Part shown: positions 20,007 to 29,098 of the stretch, piece after piece
Layout of the letters: each line of letters begins with the position of its first letter
Position numbering within the stretch: position 1 is the first letter of the stretch
Source of the DNA: G963664835 sp965220775
GTDB taxonomy: Bacteria; Chloroflexota; UBA6077; FW602-bin22; JBCLEL01
Direction of reading: 5' to 3'
Assembly: GCA_965220775.1 (NCBI GenBank)
Contig: OZ244845.1
Span: 930,001 to 994,000 of the forward strand
Length of the DNA stretch: 64,000 nt
The notes under the pieces: generated by a model
The model's input: only the letters and a program-made list of their open reading frames with translations
Database searches by the model: none
Told to the model about the DNA's origin: nothing
Translations under genes and position numbers: made by a program

Positions 20007-20384
20007 TCAGTCGTCATATTCGACGATTATCTGGCCGTCCTCAACTCTTACCGGATAGGTCTTGACCCGGAACTTGGGATCGACCAAGCAGCGGCCGGTC
20101 GCAATCTCGAACTCCCAGAGGTGCCAGGGACAGCGAATTATCTCTCCATCACGCTCGTAGCGAACCGAGCCGGCTTGGGCCGACGGAGGAAGGTCAGCGA
20201 TGGTTCTGCCGCTGACACGGCCGGCGCAGAGGGGGCCAATTTTGTGGGGACAGATATTGCGCAACGCGTGGAAAGTGCCGTTTACGTTGAACACGCCGAT
20301 TCCGGCGCGCCCTCGAAACGGGACTACTATCTTGCGATCTCCGGGCGGTATCTCTTCTACGCCGGCGACTGTCACTCGCTTCAC
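20007..20384 (-). CDS. Rieske [2Fe-2S] domain protein
   Basis: A 125-residue Rieske ferredoxin-like protein. Cluster ligands are in NICPHKIGPLC (Cys, His) and RCPWHLWEF (Cys, His). The GTG at 20384 is chosen because AGGAAG lies about six bases upstream and it leaves 31 bp after the amidohydrolase stop; the longer frame to 20504 overlaps that gene. The domain starts with VKRVTVAGVEEIPPGDRKIV as in small Rieske electron carriers of aromatic oxygenases. It lies between the amidohydrolase and the esterase, so it probably feeds electrons to, or works with, enzymes of that pathway; no oxygenase large subunit is in the window. Confidence 0.87.
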   Translation of the reverse strand: MKRVTVAGVEEIPPGDRKIVVPFRGRAGIGVFNVNGTFHALRNICPHKIGPLCAGRVSGRTIADLPPSAQAGSVRYERDGEIIRCPWHLWEFEIATGRCLVDPKFRVKTYPVRVEDGQIIVEYDD

Positions 20385-20415
20385 GTATGGCTTCCTATGC
20401 GCCGACTCATTTGGT

Positions 20416-21549
20416 CTATAGACCAAGCAACTCTCGCGCATTTTCCGAGAAAATACGCTTGTGTAGATGCTCGGGTAACTTGGGGAAAGTCGTCGCCGGA
20501 TCATCCCAATCCCAATGGGGCCAATCGGAGCAGTAGATCAGCGTCTCCTCGGCGTGCATCGCTTCGAGCATGTGTAGTAGCTGTTCGGGGCGCTCCGGCT
20601 CCTCCAATGGCTGCGATCCGATTCGGATGTGCCGGCGGAAGTACTCGCTCGGCAGGAGCTTTACCCATGGGGTCTGTTCTCTCAGCGACTTCCAGTCGGC
20701 GTCCATGTGCCACATGAATCCCGGCACCCAAAACTGATCGACCTCGATGAAGGCGAACTTGAGATCGGAGAACTTCTCGAATACTCCTTCGCATATCAGG
20801 GAAGCGCAGTGGGCCATCGCCATCTGGGGACGGGCAAGCCGGGTCTCCAAGTAGTAGGTTGGATAGCCGGCGCCAGTGGGAGGGCCGGCCATGCCGGCGC
20901 CTTCGAGGCCGGGATGGACGAATACGGGAAGCCGGTGTCGGTTGCAGGCCTCCCAGATCGGGTGGAAATACCTGTTACCGTAGGGAGTATGCGATCCGGT
21001 AGGCAGAATCAGTGCGACGATTTCGGGCAGCTCGGCGAGTCGATCGATCTCCTGTACCGCCAACTGAGGATCTGCCGTTGAAACGGTCATCGCCATTTTG
21101 AATCTTTGGTCGCGGGAGACCCAAGTTTCGAGGGTCCAATCGTTGTTCGCTCGGCAGAAAGCGGCGGCGTAATCGGCGTCGGGGATAGCCGAGCCGACGT
21201 ACCTGCTCCCAGTCAACAGAGCGTAGTCGATGTTCCAAAGGTCCAGATGATTTTCTCGCAGGTTGTCGTAGTCATAACCCTGATGCCGGCCGTTGTAATC
21301 GGCCCGCGGATTCGGGTCTTCGGCTAGATCGGTCCGGGCAGCGCGTTTTGGAGCATTGAAGTAGCCCGAAGCTGGCACCAAAACACCTTGGTTGGAGACT
21401 ATTTCTCGATAGACTCCTGGTAGAAACGGTATCAGCTCATCCGGACTGCTGTAGGTCTGATGAACATCGCAGTCTATGATTATCTGGTCTTGCTTCCGTT
21501 GCGCCCCCTCTTGAGGAGCCGTGATCGGGCGAGAGCCGGCCAGCGTCAT
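20416..21549 (-). CDS. Amidohydrolase family protein (amidohydro_2, PF04909-like)
   Basis: A 377-residue TIM-barrel metal hydrolase or decarboxylase. The N-terminal metal motif appears as IIDCDVHQ (D-x-H); metal or substrate histidines follow in LPVFVHPGLEGAG and MAMAHCASLICEGVF, and the catalytic aspartate probably lies in IYCSDWPHWDWDDP near the C-terminus. This subgroup includes ACMSD-like decarboxylases and hydrolases of aromatic breakdown. AGGAGG lies seven bases before the ATG. It heads a three-gene minus-strand unit with a Rieske protein and a large esterase, which supports a role in aromatic or ester-containing compound degradation. Substrate unknown. Confidence 0.85.
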   Translation of the reverse strand: MTLAGSRPITAPQEGAQRKQDQIIIDCDVHQTYSSPDELIPFLPGVYREIVSNQGVLVPASGYFNAPKRAARTDLAEDPNPRADYNGRHQGYDYDNLRENHLDLWNIDYALLTGSRYVGSAIPDADYAAAFCRANNDWTLETWVSRDQRFKMAMTVSTADPQLAVQEIDRLAELPEIVALILPTGSHTPYGNRYFHPIWEACNRHRLPVFVHPGLEGAGMAGPPTGAGYPTYYLETRLARPQMAMAHCASLICEGVFEKFSDLKFAFIEVDQFWVPGFMWHMDADWKSLREQTPWVKLLPSEYFRRHIRIGSQPLEEPERPEQLLHMLEAMHAEETLIYCSDWPHWDWDDPATTFPKLPEHLHKRIFSENARELLGL

Positions 21550-21628
21550 TTCGCGTCCTCCTGTAAGTTATGACGACTGCACGATTCTACCACTAGTCGG
21601 CAACCGAGTTCAGCGGTGTTACTCTACA

Positions 21629-22906
21629 TCAGTCGATCTTTCTTATAGAGCTAGCCATTCTTGTTCCGATGCCGATTACCAAGATCAAGCTCAGGGCGCT
21701 CGCCGCGGCGACCGCCGCTTGCACCCCGAACGTTTCCGCAGCCTGTCCGATCAGTAGGGCCCCCAAGGGCATGAATCCCCACATAAGCATGAAGAGACCC
21801 ATCATCCGGCCACGCAGCCGATCGGGCACGATCAGTTGAATCAAGGTGGTTGTCAGAATAATCTGTGTAATGCTCGCGATCCCGAAGAGCGCCATGAGCG
21901 CTATAGACAACGGGTAAGAGCTTGAGAGCGCAAAGGCGGCGATGCTTGCTCCACCGATAAAGGTAGCGACAAGCAGTAGGAAACCGCGATTGGCCAAAGT
22001 GCTGCCCCATACGGCCAAGAATATCGCTGACCCGGATGCCCCGATCCCCACCGACGTGTTGAGGACCCCCAATCCCTGTACGCCGGCATTCAGCACATCG
22101 CGGGCAAATGCGGGGACAAAGGCGGCGAAAGGCAGGACCAGCAACGAAGAGCAACCGCCTAACGCGAGTAGGGCCAGTACCCGCCCATCCTCTTTCGCGT
22201 ACCTCAACCCTTCCGTCAGATTTTCGGCGAAAGAGAGGCCTCCGGAGACCGAGGGTGTGCCACGATAGTGCAAGAACCAGGTCGCAACCGCCGCACCGAG
22301 GTAGCTGATACCGATCACGAGTATCGAAACGCCGGTGCCAACGGTCGCGACCAGTCCGGCCGCCACCGCGGGACCAACTATGCGCGTCGCGTTAAACGAT
22401 GCGGACGACATCGCTACGGCGTTTGCTAGGGACTCCCGCCCAACGATCTCCACAACTATTGCCTGTTGAGCCGGTATCCGGAGCGTGAGAAACAACCCGG
22501 TTAGAACAGATGCAAGGTAGATCACCCAAACATGGCCCTGTCCAATGGCTATCATTAATGCCAAAGCGGCGTAGATGACAAACGTCGATACCTGCGTAAT
22601 GAGCATCAAAACACGCTTGTCCATTCGGTCGGCGAGCACGCCGCCCGGTATCGACAAGACGAGAGTAGGAAACATGTTGAAGAACAGGACTAAGCCGAGT
22701 TGAAAAGCGGAGTTCGTGGTCTCTAATACGTACCAGCCTAGGACGACCTGCTGCATCATCCAGCCGTTCATTGAGAGGAACACACCGCCGAGCAGCAGTC
22801 GGTAGTCGCGCACCGCGAGTGCGGGAAAAGCTCGCAATAGGCGATTGCTCGGCCGCCGGCCGGTCTCGTCAGCCGGTCTCGCGAGGCCGGTCGAGATTTC
22901 GGTCAT
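21629..22906 (-). CDS. MFS transporter, EntS-like (copy 1 of a tandem pair)
   Basis: A 12-helix exporter of about 425 residues in the MFS_3 (enterobactin exporter-like) group. The motif-A loop is GGVLADRMDKRVLM; the second half repeats it as VPDRLRGRMMGLFML. The ATG at 22906 is chosen because the same MTE/MTD start is conserved in the paralogue at 24866; a GTG at 22969 would add 21 residues. It is more than 80% alike by eye to the gene at 23589-24866, with stretches that look identical (for example around residues 225-265), which suggests recent duplication or gene conversion. Substrate unknown. Confidence 0.87.
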   Translation of the reverse strand: MTEISTGLARPADETGRRPSNRLLRAFPALAVRDYRLLLGGVFLSMNGWMMQQVVLGWYVLETTNSAFQLGLVLFFNMFPTLVLSIPGGVLADRMDKRVLMLITQVSTFVIYAALALMIAIGQGHVWVIYLASVLTGLFLTLRIPAQQAIVVEIVGRESLANAVAMSSASFNATRIVGPAVAAGLVATVGTGVSILVIGISYLGAAVATWFLHYRGTPSVSGGLSFAENLTEGLRYAKEDGRVLALLALGGCSSLLVLPFAAFVPAFARDVLNAGVQGLGVLNTSVGIGASGSAIFLAVWGSTLANRGFLLLVATFIGGASIAAFALSSSYPLSIALMALFGIASITQIILTTTLIQLIVPDRLRGRMMGLFMLMWGFMPLGALLIGQAAETFGVQAAVAAASALSLILVIGIGTRMASSIRKID

Positions 22907-22969
22907 GGGTCTGGTTCTCTTTGGCGGAGCGCCGTCAGCTTTGAGCAGGCTGACAATTGACTTAAGCAC

Positions 22970-23588
22970 TTGTAACTATTCAGACTTGGGGTGCCAGTCT
23001 CGTGAGTGTCATTGGTACTAGAATAGATCCCCACTCTCGTCATTCCTACGAAAGCATGTCCCGGACTCCGATCCGGGATGTGCCCTCCAATCAACCTCGA
23101 TGCCGGCTCTCCCCGGGCGAAACGTGCCGAATTGTAGACCGATGATCGATGGCGGAACGAGAAAATGTAGCGCGGTCGAAGACTTCGCGAGGCGAGGGGC
23201 TTGTCCCCCGCTGGGGTCGGAGTGGGGCGTGGCAGAATCCACCGTGCCAACTCGCCATACCAAATCACAACTCCGGGTTTTCACACCTTGGTGCGCCGGC
23301 AACAGCCGGCATGGGCGATTGGTACGAAAATAGTTATCCCCTGCCACCGAATTCGTCATTCTCGCGGAAGCGGGAATCCAGAGGGGAGGTGTGGGTTGTG
23401 GCAATGACACTAGAACTCTCCCATCAACCAATGCGCCCAATTTTCATACCTTGGTGTGCCGGCACCAGCCGGCATCAGCGATTGGTACGAAAATGTGCCC
23501 TCCAATCAACCTCGATGCCGGCTCTCCCCGGGCGGCACAACCTGGTAGGGCTGCCCACAGCAACTCAGTTCTGCGACGGTGTTCTCTT
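22970..23588. repeat. Repeat cluster inserted between the duplicated MFS genes
   Basis: Starts with TAACTATTCAGACTT at 22973, a near match to the left end of the element at 31667. Then come GTCCCGGACTCCGATCCGGG (hairpin), a unit beginning TGTGCCCTCCAATC at 23080 that repeats in part at 23494, the insert GAAGACTTCGCGAGGCGAGG, the GCCGGC-AACA-GCCGGC type hairpin (about 23296), TTCTCGCGGAAGCGGGAATCC (23359-23379) and a second CCGGC hairpin near 23458. No gene. Homology between the two MFS copies breaks at the edges of this cluster. Confidence 0.75.
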
Positions 23589-24866
23589 TCAGTCGAACTT
23601 ACTTATGAAGCTAGCCATCCTTGTTCCGATGCCGATTGCTAAGATCAAGCTCAGTAAGCTGGCCGCGGCAACCGCCACCTGCACACCGTAAGTTTCGGCG
23701 GCCTGTCCGATCAATAGGGTCCCCAAGGGCATGAATCCCCACATAAGCATGAAGAGACCCATCATCCGGCCGCGCAGCCGATCGGGCACCATCAGTTGCA
23801 TCACGGTAGCTGTCAGAGTCATCTGTGTCATGCTTATGAGCCCGAAAAGCATCATCAGAGCTATAGACAAATGGTAAGAGCTCGAAAGCGCAAACGCAGC
23901 GATGGTTGCTCCACCGGCACAGGTGGTGACAAGGAGTAGAACACCGCGATTGGGCAATCTGTTACCCTGCAAGGCCAAGAATAGCGCTGACCCGAATGCC
24001 CCTACTCCCACGGATGCGTTGAGGACCCCCAATCCCTCTACTCCGGCATTCAGTACATCGCGGGCAAACGCGGGGATAAAGGCGGCGAAGGGCATTACCA
24101 ACAACGAAGAGCAACCTCCTAACGCGAGTAGGGCCAACACCCGCCCGTCCTCTTTCGCGTACCTCAACCCTTCCGTCAGATTTTCGGCGAAAGAGGGGCC
24201 TCCGGAGACCGAGGGTGTGCCACGATAGTGCAAGAACCAGGTCGCAACCGCCGTAGCGAGATAGCTGAGGCCGATCACGAATATCGATACGCCGGTGCCA
24301 ACGGTCGCGAGCAGGCCGGCTGCCACGGCAGGACCAACTATGCGCGTCGCGTTGAACGAGGCCGACGAAATCGCTATGGCGTTCGCAAGGTCCTCCCGAC
24401 CCACGATCTCCACAACTATTGCCTGTTGAGCCGGTAGCCGGAGCGTGAGAAACAAACCAGTAAAGAAAGATGCAGCGTAGACGACCCACACGTGACCTTG
24501 TCCTATGGCGATCAATAGTGCCAAAACAGCGTAGATGACGAATGTCGATACCTGTGTAATTAGCATCAAAATGCGCTTGTCCATCCGGTCGGCCAGTACG
24601 CCTCCCGGTATTGACAAAAAGAGAGTAGGAATAATGGTGAAGAACATGACCAAGCCCAGCTGGAACGCCGAGTCGGTGGTCTCTAAGACGTACCAGCCTA
24701 GAACGACCTGCTGCATCATCCAGCCGTTCATCGCGAGGAACACGCCGCCGAGCAGCAGTCGGTAGTCGCGCACCGCGAGTGCCGGAAAGGCTCGCAGCAG
24801 CCGATTGGTCGGCCGTTTGCGGGTCTCGTCAGCCGGTCTCGCGAGACCGGCCGATACGTCGGTCAT
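23589..24866 (-). CDS. MFS transporter, EntS-like (copy 2 of a tandem pair)
   Basis: Paralogue of the gene at 21629-22906 with the same length (about 425 residues), topology and start context. Motif A reads GGVLADRMDKRILM. Differences cluster in helices 2-3 and in the second half (for example QGNRLPNRGVLLLVTTCAGGATI against WGSTLANRGFLLLVATFIGGASI), which may alter specificity. Sequence similarity continues about 60 bases upstream of the starts and about 30 bases past the stops, so the duplicated unit was slightly larger than the gene. No regulator is adjacent. Confidence 0.87.
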   Translation of the reverse strand: MTDVSAGLARPADETRKRPTNRLLRAFPALAVRDYRLLLGGVFLAMNGWMMQQVVLGWYVLETTDSAFQLGLVMFFTIIPTLFLSIPGGVLADRMDKRILMLITQVSTFVIYAVLALLIAIGQGHVWVVYAASFFTGLFLTLRLPAQQAIVVEIVGREDLANAIAISSASFNATRIVGPAVAAGLLATVGTGVSIFVIGLSYLATAVATWFLHYRGTPSVSGGPSFAENLTEGLRYAKEDGRVLALLALGGCSSLLVMPFAAFIPAFARDVLNAGVEGLGVLNASVGVGAFGSALFLALQGNRLPNRGVLLLVTTCAGGATIAAFALSSSYHLSIALMMLFGLISMTQMTLTATVMQLMVPDRLRGRMMGLFMLMWGFMPLGTLLIGQAAETYGVQVAVAAASLLSLILAIGIGTRMASFISKFD

Positions 24867-25039
24867 GAGTCTGTTTCTCTTTGGCGCCGGAGCGCCACCA
24901 CCTTTGAGCAAGTTGGAAATCGACTTGAGCAGTTCGACCCAAATTGTAGCCTTGATCGACCGTAGGATGGGTTAGCTTCTCGCCGACACACCGGAATTGG
25001 TCCCATTCGTGCCCCATCATTTGGAATGGCCGCGAAATC

Positions 25040-26197
25040 TCAAAGACAGCGCATATAGAGCGCGATAATCTCGTCCTCGGTCGGGACGCGCGGATTGTTC
25101 CCTGGGCTGCCGCTGGCAATCGCGTCGCGGGCCATTCGCGGGGCGAGTTCGCGGAGCCGGCCGGGATCGACTCCACCCTGGCTGAGTCGCGGTATCCCCA
25201 ATGTATCGCTCAACTGCTCGACGAACGAGATTGTGTCCAGGTGGCCGGCATCCGGCCGGCCGGTCAATCTTCTTCCGATTTCTGCATACCGCGACTCCGC
25301 CGCGCCGGCGCTGTATCGCGTCACCTCTGCCAATAACATCGCGTTTGCGATACCGTGGGTGACGTGAAAGTAGGCGCCGATCGGACGCGACATCCCATGC
25401 ACAAGCGCAACTGACGAGTTGGAAAAAGCAATGCCGGCGTAAAGCGCTCCCCGCATCATCGCATCGTGGGCCGGCAGGTCCCCGCTACTCCCCCACGCCG
25501 CTTGGAGGTTTCCCGCGATCAACGTCAGAGCCTCCAACGCGAATATATCCGTGGTGGGCGTCGCCTTCCGGCTGACGTAGGCCTCGATTGCGTGAGTCAG
25601 AGCATCCAACCCTGTAGCCGCAGCTACGGAAGGCGGGCAGCTCAACGTCAGCAAGGGATCCGCCACCGCGACGTCGGGAGTGAGACAACGATCTCCTATC
25701 AGCATCTTCACGTTTGCGACCGGATCTGTCATCGCGATGTAGCTCGTTACTTCACTGCCGGTTCCGGCAGTCGTGGCAACAGCAATCAGGGGAAGACGAC
25801 CACCGCGCAGCCTGCCGAAACCGGCGTAATCACGCAGGTGGCCTGGATTTAGAGCCATAGCCGCTACCGACTTGGCGGTGTCGATGCAGCTGCCTCCGCC
25901 AATCGCAACTACGACGTCCGCGCCGGCTTCACGCAACTTCTCCAAACCAGCATCGACTTGCACGGTGGTAGGTTCGCCGGGAATATCGTCGAACACTGTG
26001 ACGGCCAGCCCGAGTTTGTTCATCATTGATACGATATCTCGAGTCTCCGGCAGCGCGCCGACGGCAAGGTCCGTTACTACGAGGGCGCGAGAACCTAGCT
26101 GCTTCGCTTCAGTCGCTACCTGCCGGTAGGTTCCCTCGCCTAGGTACGTCGTCGACGGCACGCGCAAAAGGTGTGCGCCGCGAGAGTCCGCATTCAT
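25040..26197 (-). CDS. Iron-containing (group III) alcohol dehydrogenase family protein
   Basis: A 385-residue NAD(P)-dependent dehydrogenase of the Fe-ADH fold. Nucleotide site GGGSCIDTAKSVA near residue 100; TTAGTGSEVTSYI follows. Metal ligands are expected as Asp/His in DPLLTLSCPPSVAAATGLDALTHAIEAY and the two histidines in ALVHGMSRPIGAYFHVTHGIANA, all present. GGAGG lies nine bases before the ATG. It stands alone, upstream of the MFS pair on the same strand with a 173-bp gap. Possible substrates include maleylacetate, lactaldehyde, butanol or hydroxyacid semialdehydes; not decidable here. Confidence 0.88.
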   Translation of the reverse strand: MNADSRGAHLLRVPSTTYLGEGTYRQVATEAKQLGSRALVVTDLAVGALPETRDIVSMMNKLGLAVTVFDDIPGEPTTVQVDAGLEKLREAGADVVVAIGGGSCIDTAKSVAAMALNPGHLRDYAGFGRLRGGRLPLIAVATTAGTGSEVTSYIAMTDPVANVKMLIGDRCLTPDVAVADPLLTLSCPPSVAAATGLDALTHAIEAYVSRKATPTTDIFALEALTLIAGNLQAAWGSSGDLPAHDAMMRGALYAGIAFSNSSVALVHGMSRPIGAYFHVTHGIANAMLLAEVTRYSAGAAESRYAEIGRRLTGRPDAGHLDTISFVEQLSDTLGIPRLSQGGVDPGRLRELAPRMARDAIASGSPGNNPRVPTEDEIIALYMRCL

Positions 26198-26365
26198 CGT
26201 CTGGCCTCCATAATCCCTTGCGTTCTCTGAGGAAACAGCAGAATAATGCCCATCGTACTTAGCCCAGAGTGCCTGTTCACAGAATCGATGCTCTCATTCT
26301 ACAGCGGGTCAAAACCTCCCGCCGGCCGGCGACACCTGTAAGATAGACGGCCGAGGTTACGCGCA

Positions 26366-27592
26366 TTGCCGGCAATAATAAAATCGGTGTCATCGCCAAG
26401 GGACCTGGCTATGTGCCTGGAGCACGTTGCCCGGGTTCACGGCTCTAGCCTGGCGACCGAGGTTGGAAGCTGGTACAAGGACCTGCCTGGTTTTTCGCCA
26501 GACAGAGTCTTCTTCATCGAGGCGGATGGCGTCGCGATCAGCCACGCCTGTGTGATAGACAGGCCGATTCTGATCGGCGGCACACCTATCACGGCCGGAG
26601 AGATCGCCCTAGTCGGTACGGTCCAAGAGAGGCGGGAACGAGGGTTTGCACGGGTGCTGCTAGAGCACCTCCTTGGCTACATGCGCCGGCAGCGTTATCC
26701 AATGGCCTTTCTCTTCGGGATTCCAGAGTTTTATGAGCGCTTTGGCTTCAGGTATGGTCTCCGCACGTTCATCTCGCGCCGAGACACGACCATTAGAGTC
26801 AGAGACCTGCTTGCACTCCGGCTTCCCCCCGGCTACTCGGTTCGGGCGATAGAAGAAAGTGACATTCCCGCCTTGTCACTACTTTATCAACGTGACACCG
26901 AGGAAGCTACCGGCGCCGCGGCGCGTGACGCACCTTACTGGCGTTGGCTCTTGAGTCACACAGTAGAGGCTGGATTGATGCCCGCCGGTAATCGGCTAGT
27001 CGTCGAGCGAAACGCAAGATTAGTCGGTTACGCGCTGATCGCCGATAGACCGCTAAACTCGATGATCGGGCAATGTGCGCCGTGGTATTCACTTGCTGAA
27101 GGAGTTGCGTCGAATCGCGAGTCCTCGGACGCGCTCTTGCGGGCTGCGGCAGAAAAGGCCGGCTCGGCCAATGCGAGTGAGATGTCGGTATACCTTCGGC
27201 CGGACTCACTTCTTGGAAAGCGCGTCGCCGAGTTGGGTGTGACGCTCCACCGGCCGACCAAATGCGACTACGTCAAAGTCATCGACCTTGAAAGCCTCCT
27301 GCGCCAACTCAAAGGAGTCCTCGAAACTCGCCTGAAGAGAAGTCGCTTTAGCGGCGAAGAGGTCTCTCTACGAATCGAGACCGAAGAGCAGCAGTCCACG
27401 GTGACCGTCGGTCGAGGCCGGCCGCGTATCTTGCACGCGACGATACCGCAGGCTGATCTGGGGCCACTTGTAACCGGCTTCAAGCCAGTTCCAGAACAAG
27501 GATCTCTGCTCTGTTCGGTGGAGTCTCTGCCGGTGCTCGAGGTGCTCTTTCCGCCGCAAGAGCCGCTGTTTTCAATACTCGACCTGCTATGA
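26366..27592 (+). CDS. GNAT acetyltransferase, Eis-like, with C-terminal SCP2-type domain
   Basis: A 408-residue protein. The first GNAT domain has the acetyl-CoA loop VGTVQERRERGFARVLLEHLL and the FGIPEFYERFGFRYGL segment typical of Eis-like enzymes. A second GNAT-like half and a sterol-carrier-like C-terminus (VSLRIETEEQQSTVTVGRGRPRI) follow. Eis proteins acetylate amines on antibiotics or proteins. TTG 26366 with GAGG ten bases upstream is the best start. The stop codon region overlaps the stop of rarA on the opposite strand by 6 bp. Specific substrate unknown. Confidence 0.78.
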   Translation: MPAIIKSVSSPRDLAMCLEHVARVHGSSLATEVGSWYKDLPGFSPDRVFFIEADGVAISHACVIDRPILIGGTPITAGEIALVGTVQERRERGFARVLLEHLLGYMRRQRYPMAFLFGIPEFYERFGFRYGLRTFISRRDTTIRVRDLLALRLPPGYSVRAIEESDIPALSLLYQRDTEEATGAAARDAPYWRWLLSHTVEAGLMPAGNRLVVERNARLVGYALIADRPLNSMIGQCAPWYSLAEGVASNRESSDALLRAAAEKAGSANASEMSVYLRPDSLLGKRVAELGVTLHRPTKCDYVKVIDLESLLRQLKGVLETRLKRSRFSGEEVSLRIETEEQQSTVTVGRGRPRILHATIPQADLGPLVTGFKPVPEQGSLLCSVESLPVLEVLFPPQEPLFSILDLL

Positions 27593-29005
27593 GTTGGGCC
27601 CACCCTCGGGTGGCTGCCCGGCGTCGTGACGCGGAACCGACCGGTCCTTGGTAGTTTCTGTGGATTTTCGATATTTGCGAGCCTCTCGTACTCGATCGGC
27701 GATCTCGAGTTCAGCGCCGGCAAGACCCGGCGTATAAAATTCGGCGTCAATATTGGTCGGCAGATAGCGTTGTTCGAAGCGCCGGGGGTCATCGGAAGCG
27801 TAATCGTGGGAGTATTGGTATTCCCGACCGTAGCCAAGCCCCGCCATCAAGCCGGTGGCGGCGTTCCTCAGATGCAACGGTACTGGGTCGTTCCGAGTCC
27901 TGTCGACAATCTCGCGCGCTGACATATAAGCTTTTAGGGAGGAATTGCTTTTCTCAGCCACAGCTAGGTAGATAGTCGCTTCAGACAGGGGTAAGGATGC
28001 TTCTGGCATTCCAAGAAAATGGGTAGCCTGGTATGCAGCGACTGCCAGCGGCAAGGCGTGCGGATCGGCGAGACCGATGTCTTCCGCCGCGAGAATCGTT
28101 AGCCTTCGTGCTACGAATAGCGGATCCTCTCCCGCTTCCAGCATACGCGCTAACCAATATACTGCCGCATCTGGATCAGAGCCGCGAACCGACTTGATAA
28201 ATGCCGATATCGTGTCATAGTGATACTCGCCGGCTCGGTCATACAGCAGTGCGCGGCGCTGCATCACGTCGCTAATCGCTTCCAGCGTTATGGCCCTCCG
28301 GCCTGTCTCGTCCGCGGTCGCGGCTTCCGTGGCCAGTTCAAGGGCGTTCAACGCTACACGTGCGTCGCCGTTGGCCATCCCACACAACGCCGTCATCGCC
28401 TCTTTCGCAAGGTCCACGTTTAGATTTGCGACGCCTCGATCTTGGTCGGTCAATGCTCGGCGTACAACCACTTCGACTTCCGAGTCCGATAGTTGCCGCA
28501 GCGTGAAGACTCGACAGCGCGACAAGAGAGCCGCGTTTACCTCAAACGAAGGATTCTCGGTGGTTGCGCCCACCAGCGTGATTGTCCCCTGTTCTACGGC
28601 CTGCAGTACGGCGTCTTGCTGGCTCTTGGAAAAGCGGTGAATTTCATCGATCAAGAGAATCGTCCGCCGGCGATGCAACGCCAGGTTTCTCCGCGCTTCG
28701 TCGATTACCTTCCTAACGTCGGCGACCCCCGATGCTACGGCGCTTAGGTGGTGGAATTGAGCGCCCGTCGCCCCGGCGATGATCGTAGCCAATGTCGTCT
28801 TGCCGGAGCCGGGAGGTCCCCACAGGATAATAGAGCTCAGCCTATCCCTCTCGATTGCCATTCGCAGCGGCAACCCAGGTCCGACTATCTCTTCTTGACC
28901 CACCAATTCATCGAAAGTTCGCGGTCGCATTCGGGCTGCGAGCGGCACCACGCGGGGATCGGTAACATCGGGGCGCTCAGGTTCGAAGAATGATCTTTGG
29001 TTCAA
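27587..29005 (-). CDS. rarA: Replication-associated recombination protein A (RarA/MgsA), AAA+ ATPase
   Basis: Clamp-loader-like AAA+ ATPase acting at stalled replication forks. Walker A is GPPGSGKTTLATIIA near residue 65, Walker B is ILLIDEIHRFSKSQQDAVL, the sensor segment is LVGATTENPSFEVNAALLSRCRVF, and the C-terminal MgsA domain has YDTISAFIKSVRGSDPDAAVYWLARM. 472 residues is normal. A TTG at 29005 directly follows an in-frame stop, so it is the first possible start. It lies downstream of the glycosyltransferase gene with a 93-bp gap, probably by chance rather than function. Confidence 0.92.
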   Translation of the reverse strand: MNQRSFFEPERPDVTDPRVVPLAARMRPRTFDELVGQEEIVGPGLPLRMAIERDRLSSIILWGPPGSGKTTLATIIAGATGAQFHHLSAVASGVADVRKVIDEARRNLALHRRRTILLIDEIHRFSKSQQDAVLQAVEQGTITLVGATTENPSFEVNAALLSRCRVFTLRQLSDSEVEVVVRRALTDQDRGVANLNVDLAKEAMTALCGMANGDARVALNALELATEAATADETGRRAITLEAISDVMQRRALLYDRAGEYHYDTISAFIKSVRGSDPDAAVYWLARMLEAGEDPLFVARRLTILAAEDIGLADPHALPLAVAAYQATHFLGMPEASLPLSEATIYLAVAEKSNSSLKAYMSAREIVDRTRNDPVPLHLRNAATGLMAGLGYGREYQYSHDYASDDPRRFEQRYLPTNIDAEFYTPGLAGAELEIADRVREARKYRKSTETTKDRSVPRHDAGQPPEGGPNS

Positions 29006-29098
29006 CGCTGAGCTCGATCAAGATTCGGACGTGTCGGGCGCGCGGGCCGGCTGCCCAGTATGAGACATCCATCGGCGCCAGGCTGGTGCGTGCGTTGT

